Assembly (NCBI RefSeq): GCF_010731795.1
Contig: NZ_AP022591.1
Location: 4,464,001 to 4,528,000, forward strand
Source of the DNA: Mycolicibacterium celeriflavum
Lineage (GTDB): Bacteria; Actinomycetota; Actinomycetes; Mycobacteriales; Mycobacteriaceae
Reading direction: 5' to 3'
Length of the DNA: 64,000 bases
How positions within the stretch are numbered: the stretch's first letter is position 1; the number at the start of each line of letters is the position of its first letter. This document shows, piece after piece, positions 59,213-64,000 of the stretch. The notes beneath the pieces were generated by a model. The model was given only the letters and a program-made list of their open reading frames with translations. It was not told the DNA's origin and did no database searches. The position numbers were made by a program, and so were the translations under genes.

Positions 59213-60204
59213 TCCTCAGTGGCAGAGGGGATTTCGCGACGCTGGGGCTTCTCGAGCGCGTCGAGTGCCGCCGCGGTCAACTCCACACCGACATCGATCA
59301 CCTCCGCGGCGCGGTGAAACTCCAGGCTCCGGCACGCCGAACGCGGCACCTCGATGAGCAGATCGGGCGGGTAGCCGGCCAATTGGTGCCTCGCCAGCGC
59401 CGCCTGCGCGATGTCGATGGTGCGGTTCATCACCTCGAAGCTGCCGAGTTTGGGGACCACGGCTGCTTCCTTGGTCGCGTCGACGAGTTCCTCGCCGCTG
59501 TCTGCAGGCGCAGGGTCTTCGTCGGGGCCGGCGCCGAAGCGCCCCAGCATCGCATTGGACTCGAACAGCGACGTGGTGCTGCGCCACACCCGGGCCAACC
59601 ATTCGCTGGTCATGCGCGATCCGGGTTCGGCCGGCTCCTCGGCGCCACCGGATTCGCTGCCGGCCAGAGACACCGCGATGGTGAGGTCCGCGTTGACGGC
59701 CGCGATCGGCGCCATCGGCAGCGGTTCGAGGATGCCGCCGTCAGCGAGTAGGCGGCCGTCGAGCAGGTGCGGTGCGATCACCCCAGGGATCGCGATCGAG
59801 GCCCGGATCGCGGCGTCCACCGGCCCCCGCTGCAGCCACACCGACTTGCCGGCGATCAGATCGGTCGCCACCGCGGTGTAGGGGATCGGTAGGTCCTCGA
59901 TCCTGACCTCGCCGAGGATGTCGCGGACCGCGTCGAGGATCTTGGTGGCACGCAACACGCCCGCAGCGGTGATCGAGGGATCGAGCAGGCGCAGCACCGC
60001 GCCCTGGGTCAGCGACTGCGCCCACTCCGCGAACTGGTCCAGCTTTCCCGCCGCCTGCAACCCGCCGACCAGGGCTCCCATGGACGATCCGGCGATGCCG
60101 ACGATCTCGTAGCCACGGTCCTGCAGTTCCTCGATCACCCCGATGTGGGCGTATCCGCGGGCGCCGCCGCTGCCCAGCGCCAGCGCAACCCGCTTGCCAG
60201 CCAT
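59209..60204 (-). CDS. Patatin-like phospholipase, RssA/NTE type (Rv1063c-like)
   Basis: A 331-residue patatin: oxyanion loop LGSGGARGYAHIGVIEEL, nucleophile Ser in GIAGSSMGALVGGL, Asp in RLLADGGILEPLP. It differs from the convergent neighbour in its RssA-type motifs and a longer C-terminal half. ATG 60204 was chosen; upstream in-frame sequence lacks similarity. Confidence 0.9.
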   Translation of the reverse strand: MAGKRVALALGSGGARGYAHIGVIEELQDRGYEIVGIAGSSMGALVGGLQAAGKLDQFAEWAQSLTQGAVLRLLDPSITAAGVLRATKILDAVRDILGEVRIEDLPIPYTAVATDLIAGKSVWLQRGPVDAAIRASIAIPGVIAPHLLDGRLLADGGILEPLPMAPIAAVNADLTIAVSLAGSESGGAEEPAEPGSRMTSEWLARVWRSTTSLFESNAMLGRFGAGPDEDPAPADSGEELVDATKEAAVVPKLGSFEVMNRTIDIAQAALARHQLAGYPPDLLIEVPRSACRSLEFHRAAEVIDVGVELTAAALDALEKPQRREIPSATED

Positions 60205-60233
60205 ACCGCCATTGTCGCGCGCGGGCGACGGTG

Positions 60234-60662
60234 CTATCCGCAGAGGCCGTCGGCGGCCGCCCTCACGGCGACGATCACCGCGGCCTGGCGCGGCGGCGGC
60301 AACGCAGACCACGCGGTGTCGTAGGTGCCCGGCCCCGCCGAATCCGTGGACTGCAGCATGCCGAGGTACGGCTCGATCTGCGCCTTCGGGTCACCACCCC
60401 GCTCGTCCATCCACTGTCTGGCCGTCATGCAGGCCTTGGAGTATTCCTCCTCGGTCGAGTCGGCGGGAGCGCCCACCGCCGTGGTGACACCGCCAGGAGA
60501 AACCGCGACGGAACCCGGTGCCGCAGTTGGTGTTTCCGAGCTGGATTCCGTGGTGGTGGGGGATGAGGGCTCGTCGGGAGTGGTTTCGGCGCCCGACGAG
60601 CATGCCGCGATGACGCCCGCCATCGCGACGGCCGCCACGAGATGACCAGAGTGTCTGCGCAT
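60234..60662 (-). CDS. lpqV: Lipoprotein LpqV
   Basis: A 142-residue lipoprotein. Lipobox is VIAAC, with lipidated Cys near residue 21. After a Ser/Thr/Glu linker the conserved region is VAVSPGGVTTAVGAPADSTEEEYSKACMTARQWMD, close to M. tuberculosis LpqV, including the final RAAADGLCG. Two cysteines of the mature part may pair. Function unknown. Same order as Rv1064c next to the patatins. Confidence 0.92.
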   Translation of the reverse strand: MRRHSGHLVAAVAMAGVIAACSSGAETTPDEPSSPTTTESSSETPTAAPGSVAVSPGGVTTAVGAPADSTEEEYSKACMTARQWMDERGGDPKAQIEPYLGMLQSTDSAGPGTYDTAWSALPPPRQAAVIVAVRAAADGLCG

Positions 60663-60829
60663 GCCCGCCAATCTAAGGCAATCGACCGGGCGGGTTCCCC
60701 AGCCGCGCTGTTCTGCTGACTTCGACTCAGCGTGAATCTGAGCCGTACCACCCCGCTGGCCAGCAGTTATCCGCTTCGCAAGCCGGTCGCGACGCCTGAT
60801 GTCACGGGTCGACAGCGACACTTGAGTAC

Positions 60830-60865
60830 ATGACGACCGGACGCCAGGGGTGTTGTGGGGCTTAG
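60830..60865 (+). CDS. Leader peptide uORF with consecutive cysteine codons
   Basis: A 12-codon frame encoding MTTGRQGCCGA, with adjacent TGT TGT codons, ending 40 bp before the cysteine dioxygenase start. A GACACT hexamer (60817-60822) seven bases before ATG fits a leaderless -10 element. GGGGC and GCCCC flank its stop codon, so ribosome position could alter a hairpin there. Mycobacteria use such Cys-rich leaderless uORFs for cysteine-responsive attenuation of downstream genes. Confidence 0.75.
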   Translation: MTTGRQGCCGA

Positions 60866-60905
60866 CGCCCCGCCCTGCCCGTCTCGCCTCTTTTCTGGAG
60901 CTTTC

Positions 60906-61451
60906 ATGGTCGCCCCTGCAGTCCTGCCCTCTGCCGTGCCGGCAGTTTCCGCGCCGACGCGGCTGCGGTTGCCCGATCTGTTGTTCGCCGCCGACCGCGG
61001 TGCCGACGATGTGCTCACCGGTCGCTACGACCACCTGATGCCCGTCGGCGGTCCGCCCACCGACGAGCGGTGGTTCACCCGCCTACACGGTGACGATGAA
61101 CTCGACATCTGGTTGATCAGCTGGGCGCCGGGCCGGTCGACCGAATTGCACGACCACGGTGGGTCCCTCGGTGCGCTGACTGTCGTGTCCGGCGCACTGC
61201 GGGAGACTCGTTGGGACGGTGGGTCTTTGCGGCATCGTCGGCTGTCCGCGGGCGATCAGGCGGCCTTTCCGCTGGGATGGGTGCACGACGTGGTTCGGGC
61301 ACCCGAGCGTGCCGCCTCAGCTTCGGTCGCGTCGACGCTGAGCGTGCACGCCTATTCGCCGCCGCTCACCGCGATGTCCTACTACGAGGTGACGAAACGG
61401 AAGACGTTGCGCCGCAAGCGCACCGAGCTCACAGATGCGCCGGAGGGATGA
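60906..61451 (+). CDS. Cysteine dioxygenase
   Basis: A 181-residue cupin of the type-I cysteine dioxygenase family, which oxidises cysteine to cysteine sulfinate using non-haem iron. Iron ligands are probably the two His in STELHDHGGSLGALTVVSG and the His in GWVHDVV. The C-terminal SVHAYSPPLTAMSYYEV is characteristic. ATG 60906 has GGAG seven bases upstream. Two bases before it the rhodanese gene follows, which fits a cysteine-breakdown operon. Corresponds to M. tuberculosis Rv1065. The Cys-Cys leader peptide upstream gives a plausible substrate-responsive control. Confidence 0.88.
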   Translation: MVAPAVLPSAVPAVSAPTRLRLPDLLFAADRGADDVLTGRYDHLMPVGGPPTDERWFTRLHGDDELDIWLISWAPGRSTELHDHGGSLGALTVVSGALRETRWDGGSLRHRRLSAGDQAAFPLGWVHDVVRAPERAASASVASTLSVHAYSPPLTAMSYYEVTKRKTLRRKRTELTDAPEG

Positions 61452-61452
61452 C

Positions 61453-61827
61453 ATGAGCAGCCGAATCGAACGGGTCCTCGACGACGCTCGCGCCCGGTTG
61501 CGCCGGTTGCCGGCTTCGGAGGTGCCCGCCGCATTGGACCGGGGAGCCATCCTGGTCGACATCCGGCCGCAGGCGCAGCGCGCGCACGAGGGCGGTGTTC
61601 TGCGGGCGCTGGTGATCGAGCGGAATGTGCTCGAGTGGCGCTGCGATCCGACCAGCAATGCGCGGCTGCCGCAGGCCGTCGACGACGACGTCGAGTGGGT
61701 GGTGCTGTGCTCGGAGGGCTACACCTCGAGCCTGGCCGCCGCATCGCTGCTCGACCTCGGCCTGCGCCGGGCGACCGACGTGATCGGCGGGTATCGCGCG
61801 CTGAAAGCCGAAGGCGTTCTCGTCTAG
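61453..61827 (+). CDS. Rhodanese-like sulfurtransferase
   Basis: A 124-residue single rhodanese domain. Active-site Cys in VVLCSEGYTSSLAAASL, with the DVIGGYRALKAEG end typical of the family. It would accept sulfane sulphur, in keeping with the cysteine dioxygenase gene one base upstream (M. tuberculosis Rv1066 is the equivalent). Its TAG stop overlaps the convergent stop codon (CTAG). Confidence 0.9.
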   Translation: MSSRIERVLDDARARLRRLPASEVPAALDRGAILVDIRPQAQRAHEGGVLRALVIERNVLEWRCDPTSNARLPQAVDDDVEWVVLCSEGYTSSLAAASLLDLGLRRATDVIGGYRALKAEGVLV

Positions 61828-63536
61828 GCGTTTTCGTCGTTGGACAGCAGCGGGCGGAGACGCTGCGTCTTCTCCGGTGTCCAGCCGGGGGGCTGCAGGA
61901 TCGCCGCCCATGCGTCGGCCACGTTCTTGACGTAGACGTGGCCGTGCCCGTCGGGAACGTCAACGGCGACCGCCATATCCGCCGACACCTGGAGGAACGT
62001 CACCACCGGGATCCACTGCATCCGCCCGGAGACGTCGTATCCGCGAGGCTCCTTGAGCCAATCAGGTTCGGCGAACAGCAGATCCGGGTCGAACCAGGCG
62101 ATCGGGTCCGAGGCGTGCTGCAGATACACGACCCGGGGATTGCCCCACGGTTCGTCGGGCCGGCCCAGATCCTCGGCGCGGGCGGCGAAGCGGACGTTCT
62201 CACCCTTGTCGAATATCGGCAGCCACATCGGCGAACCCGGGTCGCGGTCGCGGGTGAGCTGCGTCCAGATCGTGTTGTTGAACGTCGGGCCGCTGAACAG
62301 CGCGCCGTCCGTGCGCGCGATGAGATTGTTGAGCGCGAGGAACGGTGCCTCGCCACCGAACGAGCCGAGGCTCTCGCCGAACACCACCAGGCGCGGCCGC
62401 TGCGGTTCGGGCATCTCGCGGATCAGCGCGTCGACGGCCTCGAACAGCGCCTGTCCGGCCTGCCGCGCGTTCTCCTTGTCCACGAGGAACGACAACCAGC
62501 TCGGCAGGAAGGAGTACTGCATTGACACGATCGCGGTGTCGCCGTTGTACATGTATTCCAGCGCCGAGGCTTCCGCCTCGTTGATCCACCCGGTGCCGGT
62601 GGTGGTCGCCACCGCGACCACTTCGCGGTTCAGACCGCCGGTGCGCTGCAATTCCCGGGCGGCCAACGCGGCGGTGGCCTTGATCCCGTCGGCGGAATGC
62701 AGACCGGCGTAGGCGCGGATCGGCTCGACGGCAGGGCGCCCGGTGAACGCCGTCAACTCCTCGACGGTCGGGCCCGCGGCAACGAACACCCTGCCCTGGT
62801 GGCCGAGCGACTCCCAGCTCACCAGCGACTGTGGCCCGCCGGAGCGCAACGGCGATGTCGGCGCGGCGAAGTCGGGATCGGTCTCGTCGTTGACCGCGGC
62901 GAACGTGCTGTTGATCGTGCTCATCGCGAAGCGCACCACGATGCCGTTGAGCAGCGCGACGGTGAGCGCGATCAGCAACACCACCACCACTACGGCCGAG
63001 ACCCGCGGCGGCGCAAAGCGTTCGAGCTGGCGCACCAGGAAGCGCACCAGCCTGCCGATCAGCTGGCCGATCTCGACGAGCACGAACAGCGTCACGATCG
63101 ACAGCACGGCGGTTAACGGATGATCCCAAAAGCCCAGTCGCGGTACGCCGTTGAGGTCGCGTACCTCGTCCTGCCAGATGCGGAAGTAGATGATCATCAG
63201 GATTTGCCCGACGACGCCGACGATCACGAGCGCGATCCAGGCCTGTCGCGGCGCGGGCGGACTGCTGTCCTTCGACCGCATGTAGCGCACCAGCCAGACC
63301 ACGAACACGCCGAGGCCGTAGCCGAAAGCGCCGGCGGCACCGCTGACCAACCCCTGGAACAGCGGGCCGCGCGGTAGCAGTGACGGGGTCAGCGAGAGCC
63401 AGATGAACACCAGCCCGAGCGCGGTTCCGGTGAACGTGTAGTGGCGCAGCCACCACGGCTTGTCGGCTCGCTTCGCGGGTTTGTCCTGCGGCGGCGCTTC
63501 GACTGTCGGGTCGGTGTCGTCGCGGGTGTCGGTCAC
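61824..63536 (-). CDS. Membrane alpha/beta-hydrolase (Rv1069c-like)
   Basis: A 570-residue membrane protein. The N-terminal half has about four to five helices (residues ~35-230), the C-terminal half an alpha/beta-hydrolase domain. Probable nucleophile Ser in LVVFGESLGSFGGEA (GxSxG). The sequence SRPQSLVSWESLGHQGRVFVAAGPTVEEL links the parts. Corresponds to M. tuberculosis Rv1069c, function unknown. ATG 63536. Confidence 0.85.
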   Translation of the reverse strand: MTDTRDDTDPTVEAPPQDKPAKRADKPWWLRHYTFTGTALGLVFIWLSLTPSLLPRGPLFQGLVSGAAGAFGYGLGVFVVWLVRYMRSKDSSPPAPRQAWIALVIVGVVGQILMIIYFRIWQDEVRDLNGVPRLGFWDHPLTAVLSIVTLFVLVEIGQLIGRLVRFLVRQLERFAPPRVSAVVVVVLLIALTVALLNGIVVRFAMSTINSTFAAVNDETDPDFAAPTSPLRSGGPQSLVSWESLGHQGRVFVAAGPTVEELTAFTGRPAVEPIRAYAGLHSADGIKATAALAARELQRTGGLNREVVAVATTTGTGWINEAEASALEYMYNGDTAIVSMQYSFLPSWLSFLVDKENARQAGQALFEAVDALIREMPEPQRPRLVVFGESLGSFGGEAPFLALNNLIARTDGALFSGPTFNNTIWTQLTRDRDPGSPMWLPIFDKGENVRFAARAEDLGRPDEPWGNPRVVYLQHASDPIAWFDPDLLFAEPDWLKEPRGYDVSGRMQWIPVVTFLQVSADMAVAVDVPDGHGHVYVKNVADAWAAILQPPGWTPEKTQRLRPLLSNDENA

Positions 63537-63545
63537 CCCCGCAGA

Positions 63546-64000
63546 CTAACGATGGCGGAAGTTCGGGGGGCGCTTCTCGGTGAACGCGTTCATGCCCTCG
63601 GTCTGGTCTTCGGTGGCGAATGCCGAATGGAACAGCCTGCGCTCGTAGAGGAGTCCCTCGGTGAGGGTCGTCTCGAACGCGCGGTCGACGGCCTCTTTGG
63701 CCATCCGCGAGGCCGACAGCGACATGTCCGCGATGGTCTTGGCGACCGCGTTGGCTTCGTCGAGCAGGCTGTCGGCCGGCACCACGCGCGACACCAGGCC
63801 GGCGCGTTCGGCTTCCTCGGCGTCCATGTTGCGGCCGGTGAGGATCAGGTCCATCGCCTTGGCCTTGCCGATGGCGCGGGTGAGCCGTTGCGAGCCGCCC
63901 ATGCCGGGCAGCACACCGAGTTTGATCTCGGGCTGGCCGAATTTCGCGGTGTCGGCAGCGATCAGCAGGTCGCACATCATCGCCAACTCGCAGCCGCCGC
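63546..64000 (-). CDS. echA8: Enoyl-CoA hydratase EchA8 (partial)
   Basis: The C-terminal ~150 codons of a crotonase-fold hydratase of fatty-acid beta-oxidation; the gene continues beyond the window end. Visible: GGCELAMMCDLLIAADTAKFGQPEIKLGVLPGMGGSQRL, including the second oxyanion-hole Gly and the catalytic Glu region, then GLVSRVVPADSLLDEA and the C-terminal EGMNAFTEKRPPNFRHR. It follows the Rv1069c-like gene, as in M. tuberculosis. Confidence 0.93.
   Translation of the reverse strand, partial: GGCELAMMCDLLIAADTAKFGQPEIKLGVLPGMGGSQRLTRAIGKAKAMDLILTGRNMDAEEAERAGLVSRVVPADSLLDEANAVAKTIADMSLSASRMAKEAVDRAFETTLTEGLLYERRLFHSAFATEDQTEGMNAFTEKRPPNFRHR

Noticed and set aside
1..64000. CRISPR array, rRNA operon, prophage or integrase
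   Set aside because: No regularly spaced direct repeats with unique spacers, no rRNA-like sequence and no phage structural or integrase genes. The only tandem repeats are those coding for the pentapeptide protein.

Overview
The window is about two-thirds G+C and reads as a mycobacterium. The evidence is an mfd–mazG–lpqU–eno–ftsB–DUF501–ppx block, a KdpFABC/DE locus, DevR/DevS with tgs1, an antigen-85-like mycolyltransferase, a cut-and-lipidated LpqV homologue and Ltp1. The ectABCD operon, complete narKGHJI operon and stress regulators suggest an environmental, probably fast-growing species (Mycolicibacterium type) rather than a member of the M. tuberculosis complex. Comparisons with M. tuberculosis gene order below are from memory, not from a search.

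Layout. 1-6.9 kb: housekeeping block collinear with M. tuberculosis Rv1020-Rv1026, interrupted by a secreted protein with 15 pentapeptide repeats. 6.9-13.2 kb: dormancy locus, transcribed leftwards as tgs1–flavin-binding protein–Acg-like–devR–devS behind a DosR-type box, plus a second, frameshifted Acg-like gene with its own box. 13.2-23.6 kb: DoxX protein and a divergent Cys-rich (probable Fe-S) regulator, then narK-narG-narH-narJ-narI and two DUF4383 membrane proteins. 23.6-25.7 kb: a 35-residue Cys-rich metallothionein-like gene and a propionyl/acetyl-CoA synthetase. 26.6-29.5 kb: an SOS-boxed DUF222-HNH gene split by an IS256-family element with an 8-bp target duplication. 29.5-31.9 kb: SDR and FAD oxidoreductase pair. 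31.9-40.0 kb: kdpF-A-B-C-D-E, preceded by an extra 27-residue membrane-peptide gene and a candidate KdpE site. A tRNA follows at 40.2 kb.

40.3-52.4 kb is accessory: SRPBCC protein, ArsR regulator with a perfect palindrome, NmrA-type protein, M48 protease, secreted proteins, ectABCD, DUF732, an antigen-85 homologue, and a STAS/HATPase switch pair. From 52.7 kb to the end gene order again matches M. tuberculosis Rv1057-Rv1070c: beta-propeller, (ltp1, pknE-like kinase), a KstR-boxed reductase, two patatins, lpqV, cysteine dioxygenase, rhodanese, membrane hydrolase and echA8.

How it works together. The DevRS/Tgs1/Acg locus and the nitrate reductase operon form a hypoxia and anaerobic-respiration island of about 25 kb, sitting between ppx and kdp, which are neighbours in M. 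tuberculosis. Kdp and ectoine genes serve potassium and osmotic homeostasis. The most interesting small features are a Cys-Cys leader peptide ahead of cysteine dioxygenase, the metallothionein-like gene, and the extra kdp peptide. No CRISPR array, rRNA or prophage was seen.
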